In this document: positions 1 to 5,845 of the stretch, in pieces | Layout: each line of letters begins with the position of its first letter | Position numbering within the stretch: the first letter of the stretch is position 1 | From: Gammaproteobacteria bacterium | Lineage (GTDB): Bacteria > Pseudomonadota > Gammaproteobacteria > Steroidobacterales > Steroidobacteraceae | DNA length: 16,202 bases | Reading direction: 5' to 3' | Assembly: GCA_028293725.1 (NCBI GenBank) | Contig: JAQGOE010000343.1 | Location: 1 to 16,202, forward strand | Position numbers and translations under genes: made by a program | The notes under the pieces: model-generated | What the model was told of the DNA's origin: nothing | Seen by the model: only the letters and a program-made list of their open reading frames with translations | The model's database searches: none

Positions 1-1
1 G

Positions 2-166
2 CACTTCGGCTACGTGGTGCTGTTCTATGCAGTCCATAAGCTCGGCGCATGGTGCCTGATCGGGCTGGTGAGCCTGCATGCTTCCGCTGCGCTGTTCCAC
101 CACTTTGTCCGGCGTGACGATGTGTTGGAAACAATGGCTCCCATTCTGCGGCGCAAGCGGGTGTGA
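2..166 (+). CDS. Cytochrome b561 family protein, C-terminal end (partial)
   Basis: This is the last 54 codons of a gene that begins before the window; the reading frame starts at base 2 and ends in TGA at 164-166. The translated tail has a hydrophobic helix followed by the HASAALFHHFVRRDDVLETM block. That block is the typical end of bacterial di-haem cytochrome b561 proteins, where the His before AALxHH is a haem ligand and the Arg/Asp-rich turn lies at the membrane surface. The family sits in the inner membrane and passes electrons between the quinone pool and periplasmic acceptors. The identification rests on the C-terminal signature alone, so the subfamily and the protein's length cannot be given. 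Confidence 0.8.
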   Translation, partial: HFGYVVLFYAVHKLGAWCLIGLVSLHASAALFHHFVRRDDVLETMAPILRRKRV

Positions 167-231
167 TGGCTAACGCGACTGCAGACCCGGGGTCGGCTGT
201 CGTCGATGGGAGGCCGAAAACCTGCGTCCGC

Positions 232-250
232 CAATGATCGTAAGTCATTG
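232..250. promoter_or_regulatory. Perfect 6-bp inverted repeat upstream of the SDR-sigma operon
   Basis: CAATGA (232-237) and TCATTG (245-250) are perfect inverted copies separated by 7 bp. The dyad lies about 140 bp before the SDR start and about 65 bp after the cytochrome b561 stop. It could be an operator, or a weak stem after the b561 gene, but no T-run follows it. A TATAAG at 304-309 is a possible -10 element further downstream, with no good -35 at the right distance. Confidence 0.3.
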
Positions 251-346
251 AATGGATTAGCGTGCGTCGACTCGGCGATGAATTTGGCTCTCGTCCGCGG
301 TCTTATAAGTAACTGCACCCTGTCGGCCTGAGCGGGCGGGAGTGCG
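232..346 (+). repeat. Left copy of a degenerate block flanking the sigma operon
   Basis: This non-coding stretch shares a series of short identical words with 2952-3035, just after the operon. CAAT, GATCGT, AAG and ATTGA begin both copies in the same order. Towards the right end both have TATAAG, GCACCCTG, TGAG, GGGCGGG and GTGCG in the same order. GATTAGC occurs in both but in a different position relative to TATAAG. The left copy is about 30 bp longer. The alignment was made by eye and is interrupted by gaps, so common descent is only a suggestion. Confidence 0.35.
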
Positions 347-386
347 AGTGGGAATATTCGACCGTAATAAACGATGAGAGTAAAAA

Positions 387-1136
387 ATGGCCACTCTTGC
401 CAGTAAGAACGTCGTGATCGTCGGAGCCTCGCGCGGGGTGGGTCGCGCGATTGCCCGCAGGATGGCGGCCGAGGGCGCTCAAGTTCTGGCGGTAGGCAGA
501 AATCGAGCGTCACTCGAGCAATTGGCAACGGAGTTGCCGGGCACGAAAACCTTGGCCATCGATGCTGCAGCCGAAGCTGCGCCCTCGAGTGTCTTTGCGG
601 CCCTGCGACCCGATCTGCTGGTTCTTTGCGGCGGAGCCACACCGCCCGGCCGACCAATGCATGAGTTGACTTGGGAGGAATTCGCGGTTAACTGGGAGAC
701 GGATGTCAGGATATCATTTGCGTTCTGTCGGGAGGCGCTGCGCAGGCCTCTGTCACCGGGCGCCAGGGTCGTAGTGATTTCGAGCGGTGCGGCTCTCGGA
801 GGCTCGCCGATTTCGGGCGGCTACGCAGGTGCGAAGCGGACTCAGATGTTCATCGCGAACTATGCTCAGAAAGAGTCGGACCGCCTCAAGCTCGGAGTGC
901 GTTTCTTTGCGCTCGCTCCAGCGCGCATCATGCCCGACACCGAGCTTGGCCGCTTCGCCGTCGAGAGTTATGCGCACTACCTGGGCATCTCTCCTGCGGA
1001 ATTCGTCGACGGAATGAGCTCGCGGCAGACACCGGAGGATGTTGCGAATGCAATCGTACAGCTTGCCACCAACTTCACCGACTACCCCGGCAGTGTCTTT
1101 ACGGTTTCCGGAGAGGGAATCGCTCCGGTACAGTAA
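387..1136 (+). CDS. SDR family NAD(P)-dependent oxidoreductase
   Basis: A 249-residue classical short-chain dehydrogenase/reductase, probably cytoplasmic, catalysing NAD(P)-dependent oxidation or reduction of an alcohol or carbonyl substrate that cannot be named. The Rossmann glycine motif GASRGVG is at residues 13-19. The catalytic triad is visible as S133 (in ISSG), Y146 and K150 (YAGAK), with N102 as the likely fourth residue. The usual NNAG motif is replaced by LCGGA near 80-84. The length is normal for the family. The ATG at 387 follows a weak GATGAGAG ribosome site. It is the first gene of a three-gene run; the sigma-factor ATG begins 3 bp after its TAA, which suggests translational coupling. 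It may be a target of, or act alongside, that sigma factor. Confidence 0.9.
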   Translation: MATLASKNVVIVGASRGVGRAIARRMAAEGAQVLAVGRNRASLEQLATELPGTKTLAIDAAAEAAPSSVFAALRPDLLVLCGGATPPGRPMHELTWEEFAVNWETDVRISFAFCREALRRPLSPGARVVVISSGAALGGSPISGGYAGAKRTQMFIANYAQKESDRLKLGVRFFALAPARIMPDTELGRFAVESYAHYLGISPAEFVDGMSSRQTPEDVANAIVQLATNFTDYPGSVFTVSGEGIAPVQ

Positions 1137-1139
1137 ATC

Positions 1140-2186
1140 ATGAGCGACGATCGCGAACCCGAACCGACTGAGCCGACGGCTGATCCCGACAAACTCGATC
1201 GGAAAACCTTCGAGCAGCAGATGGAACCCCTGCGGCGCGAGTTGCGGCTACATTGCTATCGGATGGTCGGCTCGCCCCAGGAAGCGGAGGATCTGGTTCA
1301 GGAGACTTTTTTGCGCGCGTGGCGCTCCTTCGACAGCTTCGAGGGGCGAGGGCCGCTACGCGCCTGGCTCTACCGGATTGCGACCAATGTGTGTCTCAAC
1401 TCGTTGGCCAGTCGCAAGGACGCGCATCGGTTTCTGCCTGATCAGCACTCGCCACCGAGCGAGCAGATGCCTAACGGGGATCCTGCAACAGATATCCCGT
1501 GGCTGGCGCCGTTCCCTGACTCGCTATTTGCGGGAATCGCCGACCAGGAGCCCACTCCCGCGGCACGCTATGAGACGCGTGAAAGCGTCCAACTCGCTTT
1601 CCTTGCCGTGATTCAGCAGTTGTCTCCCCGGCAGCGGGCAGCCCTGTTGCTGTGTGATGTTTTGGGTTGGTCGGCCGCCGAAACTGCGTCCTTGCTTGGA
1701 GGGTCGTCCGCCTCTATCAACAGTGTCCTGCAGCGGACGCGGGCGACACTCTCTGAGCGTTATCCCGAGGGCAGGCCGCGGGGGTCGGCGGCGCCGGATC
1801 AAAGTCAGCGCACGCTCCTCGATCGCTACGTGAGTGCTTGGGAGGGCACCGATTTAGAGGGTTTTGTTTCACTCCTCAAAGAAGACGCTACTTACGCAAT
1901 GCCCCCTTGGAGACAGTGGTACAGGGGCCGGGAATCGATCCGAACGTTCTTTTCCAAGGTGTGGAAGGGCTACGGGGGGTTCCGTCTCACGGCCACCGGC
2001 GCGAACGGCCAGCCTGCGTTCGCGTTATATAGCTCCAAACCAGGTGAAGCGATTTTTCGCGCCCACTCCATCCAGATCCTCGAGATTCGAGGAGACGCCA
2101 TTGCGGCGCTGACAATGTATATGAAGCCGCTGGGGCCGCCACTATTTGCGGATTTTGGGCTTCCTCTTATCTCCACACGAGCTTGA
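1140..2186 (+). CDS. ECF sigma-70 factor with C-terminal SnoaL-like domain (SigG/TIGR02960 type)
   Basis: A 348-residue extracytoplasmic-function sigma factor. Sigma region 2 spans about residues 24-95, with the HCYRMVGSPQEAEDLVQETF core and the RAWLYRIATNVCLNSL segment. Region 4 spans about 150-205 (LSPRQRAALLLCDVLGWSAAETA, then a helix-turn-helix). A SnoaL/NTF2-like domain follows at about 225-345 and includes NGQPAF at 289-294. The WLAPFPD linker and this tail match the SigG/TIGR02960 group, in which the fused domain is thought to replace an anti-sigma factor by modulating promoter binding. No anti-sigma gene lies nearby. The gene sits between two Rossmann oxidoreductase genes, with 3 bp before it and 6 bp after it. 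It has no strong ribosome site of its own, so it probably depends on coupling. The activating signal is unknown. Confidence 0.9.
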   Translation: MSDDREPEPTEPTADPDKLDRKTFEQQMEPLRRELRLHCYRMVGSPQEAEDLVQETFLRAWRSFDSFEGRGPLRAWLYRIATNVCLNSLASRKDAHRFLPDQHSPPSEQMPNGDPATDIPWLAPFPDSLFAGIADQEPTPAARYETRESVQLAFLAVIQQLSPRQRAALLLCDVLGWSAAETASLLGGSSASINSVLQRTRATLSERYPEGRPRGSAAPDQSQRTLLDRYVSAWEGTDLEGFVSLLKEDATYAMPPWRQWYRGRESIRTFFSKVWKGYGGFRLTATGANGQPAFALYSSKPGEAIFRAHSIQILEIRGDAIAALTMYMKPLGPPLFADFGLPLISTRA

Positions 2187-2192
2187 ACCCAT

Positions 2193-2942
2193 ATGAGCGA
2201 CACAACACGTCTACTATCCCTACGCCGAGGAGGGAGTTGGCTCTCCTTCGTGCTGTGCCTCGGTCTCGTTGCGGTCGGGGTCGGAACCGTGCATGCCGCC
2301 CATCCGCTCAGGATTGCGATTTACGGCGGCACCGGAAATATTGGCCAGCGTATCGTTCGCGAAGCGCTCGATCGCGGAGACACGGTGACCGTCGTCGTCC
2401 GCGATCCCTCGACCATGGCTGAGCAACCGCCACGACTTCATGTCCTCAAGGGTGACGTGCTCGATTCGGCAGAGGTGGCCCGCACAATCTCCGGATCGGA
2501 CGTGGTCGTGAGTGCTGTTGCATTTCGCAAACCGACGCCTGACTCTGCTGCCTATAGCCGGGCAGCGAAATCGCTCATGACTGCACTGAGGAGTCTCGGA
2601 TCCCGCGCGCCCTACCTGATTGTCGTTGGTGGCGCCGGAAGCCTGGAGCAGCCGCCAGGCGTACATTTCGAAATTCCGGCGGCTTGGCGCGACGAGGTCA
2701 ATGGCCAGAACGATTCTCTCGCCTACTACCGCACCATCGGCGATGTTCGGTGGACCTACCTCAGCCCGGCGTACATGATCACACCCGGCACGCGCACAGG
2801 TAAGTTTCGCCTCGGTGGCGATCAATTCATTGTAGATGCCAAGGGCGACAGTCGGATCTCCATGGAAGATTATGCGATTGCCGTCATTGATGAGGCGGAG
2901 AAACCCGCGCACGTGCGTAAGCGCTTTACGATTGGATACTGA
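2193..2942 (+). CDS. NAD(P)-binding (NmrA/atypical SDR-like) protein with N-terminal export signal
   Basis: A 249-residue Rossmann-fold protein with the GGTGNIG nucleotide-binding motif at 45-51 and an NAD(P)H-binding domain of the NmrA or atypical-SDR type. A classical catalytic YxxxK is not obvious. Unusually for this fold, the first 35 residues look like an export signal: a basic start with R11-R12, a hydrophobic stretch at about 16-32, and a possible signal-peptidase site after VHA (33-35). The Arg pair raises the possibility of Tat export, which would carry a folded, cofactor-loaded protein. However, the motif (LRRGGSW) is a poor match to the Tat consensus, and a membrane anchor is the alternative. 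The ATG is 6 bp after the sigma-factor stop, so it is almost certainly in the same operon. The substrate is unknown. Confidence 0.8.
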   Translation: MSDTTRLLSLRRGGSWLSFVLCLGLVAVGVGTVHAAHPLRIAIYGGTGNIGQRIVREALDRGDTVTVVVRDPSTMAEQPPRLHVLKGDVLDSAEVARTISGSDVVVSAVAFRKPTPDSAAYSRAAKSLMTALRSLGSRAPYLIVVGGAGSLEQPPGVHFEIPAAWRDEVNGQNDSLAYYRTIGDVRWTYLSPAYMITPGTRTGKFRLGGDQFIVDAKGDSRISMEDYAIAVIDEAEKPAHVRKRFTIGY

Positions 2943-2951
2943 CCGCTAAAG

Positions 2952-3035
2952 CAATCGATCGTCAGTAAGCTATTGATTGTATAAGATAAAAGTCTGATTA
3001 GCACCCTGCGTACCAGTCTTGAGAGGGCGGGTGCG
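2952..3035 (+). repeat. Right copy of a degenerate block flanking the sigma operon
   Basis: This stretch lies between the Rossmann gene and the toxin-antitoxin pair and shares ordered short words with 232-346: CAAT, GATCGT, AAG, ATTGA, TATAAG, GCACCCTG, TGAG, GGGCGGG. Inside it, CAATC (2952-2956) and GATTG (2975-2979) form an inverted repeat just before TATAAG (2980-2985), a candidate -10 for the downstream genes. GCACCC (3001-3006) can pair with GGGTGC (3029-3034) in a hairpin that is not followed by a T-run. The similarity was judged by eye and is imperfect. Confidence 0.35.
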
Positions 3036-3069
3036 CGACCCGGGGGGTGAGGGGGTCCATTAAGGTCGT

Positions 3070-3090
3070 TAGCATTGTATAATGATGCTA
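3070..3090. promoter_or_regulatory. Dyad around a TATAAT at the toxin start
   Basis: TAGCAT (3070-3075) and ATGCTA (3085-3090) are perfect inverted copies enclosing a consensus -10 hexamer TATAAT (3078-3083). The hexamer overlaps the first possible ATG of the AbiEii-like gene. A repressor bound here would block both the promoter and early translation, as expected of an autoregulated toxin-antitoxin operon. No convincing -35 lies 16-18 bp upstream. If this promoter is used, the protein would start further in, for example at GTG 3118. Confidence 0.35.
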
Positions 3091-3894
3091 TCGATCTTAA
3101 TCAAATCTGAGCTATCCGTGGCCGGTATCTCTGAAATCCGCGACGCATTCCAGCAGCGACTGCTGACCTATCTCTATCGAGGATCTGAAAGCTCGAGCCT
3201 CGTGCTCAAGGGCGGCGCAGCCATGCGCGTGCTCACGGAGAGTGCACGCTACACACAGGATCTGGACTTCGACCACGACCCCCACCGCTCGCTGGCGAGT
3301 CTCCAAAAAACAGTCAGATCGGCAATCGAACGCGCTTTACAGGGGAGTGGCTTGGCTCAGACGTCAGTCTCGGCGTCGAAGCAGACCGATACAGTCGCCC
3401 GCTGGAAGATCTCTGGTCGAACAATCACCGGCGAAGATCTGCATCTCACAGTGGAGGTTTCGCGCCGTCGGGCCCCGGACCTCGGTCATGTGCTCAAGGT
3501 TCCTATTCAGGTGGCGGATCGAACATTGCCGCGTGTGTACGTAAGTGTGTACGACGAGCAGGCGCTCACTGACAACAAGGTTGCGGCGCTTCTCGATGAG
3601 CGTCGCACTGCGCCCCGCGATGTTTACGACTTGGAGTTATTGCTGGCGCGCGGAATCTGTCCGAGCCCTCCAGTGGTTCAGCGGTTTGGCGGTCAGACGG
3701 TACTGACGCAAAGGGTCAGTGAGAAACTCGACCTGATGAGCTGGGCGCTTTTTCGCGACCAGGTGCTTCCCGCGCTGCCGCGAGAGATTCAGGCAAACCT
3801 CGATGAGGAAGAGTATCTGGCGCTGAAAATCCGACTTCTCGAGTCGCTGGAGCGATGTCAGGCGAAATACGTCTGCGGTGAGGCGCGGCCATGA
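3082..3894 (+). CDS. AbiEii/AbiGii-type nucleotidyltransferase toxin
   Basis: A 270-residue protein of the nucleotidyltransferase superfamily, AbiEii type. The first active-site block is LKGGAAMRV at 42-50, followed by the metal-binding pair D60-L-D62 in TQDLDF. A later conserved block has K166 and RDVYDL at 179-184, which matches the family's Lys and Asp positions. Related toxins transfer nucleotides, some of them to tRNA, and stop growth; AbiE systems act in phage abortive infection as type IV toxin-antitoxin pairs. It overlaps the downstream antitoxin-like gene by 4 bp (ATGA). In canonical abiE the antitoxin comes first, so the order here is reversed. The start is uncertain: ATG 3082 or 3085 has no good ribosome site and overlaps a TATAAT, and GTG 3118 is the alternative. 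The target is not known. Confidence 0.85.
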   Translation: MMLSILIKSELSVAGISEIRDAFQQRLLTYLYRGSESSSLVLKGGAAMRVLTESARYTQDLDFDHDPHRSLASLQKTVRSAIERALQGSGLAQTSVSASKQTDTVARWKISGRTITGEDLHLTVEVSRRRAPDLGHVLKVPIQVADRTLPRVYVSVYDEQALTDNKVAALLDERRTAPRDVYDLELLLARGICPSPPVVQRFGGQTVLTQRVSEKLDLMSWALFRDQVLPALPREIQANLDEEEYLALKIRLLESLERCQAKYVCGEARP

Positions 3895-4583
3895 AGACCG
3901 CTCACTGGACAACACGGCTGGAACTGGCTCTGGCTGACCCCCACGCGCTGCGTGTGCTCGACAAACCTTCGATCGTGCGCGTGGCCAGACATATTCGCCC
4001 CGATATTTCGGAGTCCGCTGTCGAGCGATGGATTCAGGAGGCGGTCAGCGCCAACCGCCTGGAGCGCGTAGTACGTGGGCTCTATCTCAATCGCCTGATC
4101 AACCCGCCGGCACAGAGGAGCGAAGCGGCAGTTTGGCTCCGGCCGGGTGCGGTGATTTCTCTTCAGACCGCATTGGGCGACTCGGGTGTATGGAATAACT
4201 ACACCGACTGGGTCACGGCGGTCGTGCCGCTCTCACGACGTTATACTACACCGTCACTCGGGCGGTTCGAAACGACCGCCGGCACGTTTGTATTCCGCGG
4301 TCTGCCAGAATCGGTGTTGGAATCTGGCCTGGAGGCAGATCGTCTCGCGGCAGGTAGTACGTATCGCCGTGCAACTCCCGAAGCCGCGCTACTGCACTGG
4401 GTGTATCTTTCTAACTCGCCACGCAGCCGCATGTCGGCGCCGCCGCTGGACCTCGATCTCGACGCGTTGGACTTGCGAAGGCTCAAGCGTCTTTCGCAGG
4501 CTATGCAGCTCGAGGTGCCCCTTCAAGCGTGGCGTGCTCGCATTGATTCACAAGGCGAATCACAACCGTTAGCCGGGCATTAG
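3891..4583 (+). CDS. AbiEi-like antitoxin/transcriptional regulator
   Basis: A 230-residue protein resembling type IV antitoxin AbiEi. An N-terminal winged-helix-like region (about 20-70) ends in NRLERVVRGLYLNR, the usual family wing. It is followed by WLRPGAVISLQTAL at 82-95, a strongly conserved AbiEi block, and a C-terminal alpha/beta part typical of the AbiEi C-terminal domain. In studied systems AbiEi both neutralises the nucleotidyltransferase toxin without forming a stable complex and represses its own operon by binding inverted repeats. Candidate sites here are the dyads at 2952-2979 and 3070-3090. The ATG overlaps the toxin stop, so translation is probably coupled. Being second in the operon, it would be made after the toxin. 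Confidence 0.8.
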   Translation: MKTAHWTTRLELALADPHALRVLDKPSIVRVARHIRPDISESAVERWIQEAVSANRLERVVRGLYLNRLINPPAQRSEAAVWLRPGAVISLQTALGDSGVWNNYTDWVTAVVPLSRRYTTPSLGRFETTAGTFVFRGLPESVLESGLEADRLAAGSTYRRATPEAALLHWVYLSNSPRSRMSAPPLDLDLDALDLRRLKRLSQAMQLEVPLQAWRARIDSQGESQPLAGH

Positions 4584-4585
4584 GC

Positions 4586-4795
4586 TCAGTCTCTCGACTC
4601 CAGGAATAGGCGAATTTCCTTCTCATCGCAGGCATTGCACGTGCCGCCCACTTCCAGGCGCTCGCCGTCCTCGAATTGAAACTCGCGGCCGCCCGGGCCT
4701 ACGGTGGTGCTGATGCAGCCGCTTTCTTGAAGCAACTGGGCGACTTCCGAAGTGTCCTGGCGCATGTCGCCGCCACAGATCAAGCACGTCAGCAT
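4586..4795 (-). CDS. Small two-CxxC (zinc-ribbon-like) protein
   Basis: A 69-residue acidic protein with CxxC pairs at C4/C7 and C53/C56 and an extra C27. The spacing fits one zinc-ribbon site joining the two ends of the chain. I do not recognise a named family. It superficially recalls small YgiT/MqsA-type zinc fingers but lacks a helix-turn-helix region. The gene is well supported despite its size: GAGGTG lies 8 nt before the ATG on the minus strand, and it fills the space up to the antitoxin gene with only 2 bp between the converging stops. Upstream of its start is a 9-bp perfect inverted repeat (4841-4865). Function unknown; metal binding is an inference from the cysteines. Confidence 0.65.
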   Translation of the reverse strand: MLTCLICGGDMRQDTSEVAQLLQESGCISTTVGPGGREFQFEDGERLEVGGTCNACDEKEIRLFLESRD

Positions 4796-4840
4796 GGGAA
4801 TATCACCTCAAGATCTTTCGCATCGGGTCGCGATACATAT

Positions 4841-4865
4841 TACGCGCAGTAGCCGTCTGCGCGTA
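4841..4865. promoter_or_regulatory. Perfect 9-bp inverted repeat upstream of the small zinc-ribbon gene
   Basis: TACGCGCAG (4841-4849) and CTGCGCGTA (4857-4865) are exact inverted copies with a 7-nt centre. It sits about 45 bp upstream of the minus-strand small gene and about 125 bp upstream of arsR. It could be an operator for an unknown regulator, or an RNA hairpin in the leader of the small gene. No T-run follows on either strand, so a terminator is unlikely. Confidence 0.5.
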
Positions 4866-4954
4866 TGCGTGCCGTGACCGCGGGCAGTGCGTGACTCCAA
4901 TTCTTGACGAAGGGTTCGCCGCCAGCATTCAGACGATCCACATCGCTAAATAGC

Positions 4955-4985
4955 TTGCTTAAGTATTAGAGCGCGCTATACTTAA
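4955..4985 (+). promoter_or_regulatory. arsR promoter with overlapping operator dyad
   Basis: TTAAGTAT (4959-4966) and ATACTTAA (4978-4985) are perfect 8-bp inverted copies around an 11-bp centre that contains AGCGCGCT, itself a palindrome. A plausible promoter overlaps the dyad: TTGCTT (4955-4960), a 16-bp spacer, and TATACT (4977-4982), the last lying in the right arm. A dimeric ArsR repressor bound here would occlude RNA polymerase, which suggests autoregulation. The dyad ends 4 bp before the ATG at 4990. Confidence 0.6.
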
Positions 4986-4989
4986 TTAA

Positions 4990-5346
4990 ATGCTTAACAA
5001 AGCGGCGATGCTCGATCAGACGTTTCAAGCTCTCGCGGATTCCACCCGTCGGGCGATTCTGGCTGAGTTGACTCGGGGGCCCAGTTCGGTCAGCAAACTG
5101 GCGCGACCGTTGGCGATGTCGCTACCCGCCGTCATGCAACATCTGGCGGTGCTCGAAAGCTCGGGGCTCGTGCGCTCGGTGAAAGTCGGCCGAGTCCGCA
5201 CCTGTAGGATCGAGCCCAAGGCACTGAGCCTGGCCGAACAATGGATCAACCAGCGGCGGACGGAGTGGGAGCATCACTTCGACCAACTCGGCGACTACTT
5301 GAACACCCTCGCACCGGGAGAAGGAACCCATGCCAAAGACAAGTAA
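4990..5346 (+). CDS. ArsR family winged-helix repressor
   Basis: A 118-residue ArsR-type dimeric DNA-binding regulator. The DSTRRAILAEL segment (17-27) and the SLPAVMQHLAVLESSGLV recognition region (44-61), followed by the VGRVRTCRI wing, are typical. It has a single Cys (C72) and no ELCVCDL-type metal site. It therefore probably belongs to the large non-metal group of ArsR proteins co-encoded with SRPBCC/AHSA1 proteins. The gene overlaps the next one by 17 bp. The ATG at 4990 lies just 8 bp after the TATACT element, so translation from it would be nearly leaderless. M7 at 5008 is the other possible start and would match the family N-terminus about equally well. The effector is unknown. Confidence 0.9.
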   Translation: MLNKAAMLDQTFQALADSTRRAILAELTRGPSSVSKLARPLAMSLPAVMQHLAVLESSGLVRSVKVGRVRTCRIEPKALSLAEQWINQRRTEWEHHFDQLGDYLNTLAPGEGTHAKDK

Positions 5347-5827
5347 CAGTTCGCCGCGCTCCGTGGTGCACGCGATGTTCTGTATCGAACGGACCTACCG
5401 GGCTTCTCCGGCGCAGGTGTTCAAGGCGCTGACCGATCCTACAGCCAAGGCGAAATGGTTCGCGAGTGGCGACGGCTATACACTCCTCGCTCGCGAGATG
5501 GATGTGAGGCCCGGAGGTCGCGAGCATGTGAAGGGGCGCAAGGATTCTGGCGTCGTGTCGACCTTCGATGCCTTTTACTTTGATGTCATACCGAACGAAC
5601 GGATCGTCTATGCCTATGAGATGCACTTGGACGACCGCAAAATTTCCATTTCCCAGGCCACGCTAGAACTCAAACCTGCGGGCACCGGCACCCGCCTGGT
5701 GATGACTGAGCAGGGAGCGTTCCTGGATGGCTATGACGATGCCGGCTCTCGCGAGCACGGCACTAATTTCCTGCTCGACGCGCTGGGAAATTCGCTCAAT
5801 CCGCAATCGTTGGTTAATCCCAAGTAG
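5330..5827 (+). CDS. SRPBCC/AHSA1 (activator of Hsp90 ATPase-like) domain protein
   Basis: A 165-residue protein with a START-like hydrophobic-pocket fold of the AHSA1 group. Typical signatures are RTYRASPAQVFKALTD near the N-terminus, AKWF at about 41-44, a REMDVRPGG segment at about 55-63, and a C-terminal long helix after TEQGAFLDGYDDAGSREHG. Despite the name, bacterial members are not shown to act on Hsp90; they are thought to bind small lipophilic ligands. It overlaps arsR by 17 bp, has a GGAGAAGGA ribosome site, and precedes a GST gene by 18 bp. A role in sensing or handling a hydrophobic or electrophilic compound with those partners is an inference. Confidence 0.9.
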   Translation: MPKTSNSSPRSVVHAMFCIERTYRASPAQVFKALTDPTAKAKWFASGDGYTLLAREMDVRPGGREHVKGRKDSGVVSTFDAFYFDVIPNERIVYAYEMHLDDRKISISQATLELKPAGTGTRLVMTEQGAFLDGYDDAGSREHGTNFLLDALGNSLNPQSLVNPK

Positions 5828-5845
5828 TTTCAACGGGAGTTCCGT

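Noticed and set aside
198..228. A TGTCGTC ... CGTC pair upstream of the sigma operon resembling an ECF41-type promoter
   Set aside because: The spacing is about 20 bp instead of about 16, the -35 match is partial, and CGTC is common in this GC-rich DNA.
25..657. A 210-codon minus-strand open frame across the b561 end and the SDR start
   Set aside because: It is antisense to the SDR gene, rich in Arg and Pro, and has no recognisable domain; it is a typical GC-rich shadow frame.
2220..2912. A 230-codon minus-strand open frame opposite the Rossmann gene
   Set aside because: The plus-strand frame has a clear nucleotide-binding motif and fits the operon; the antisense frame has no family features.
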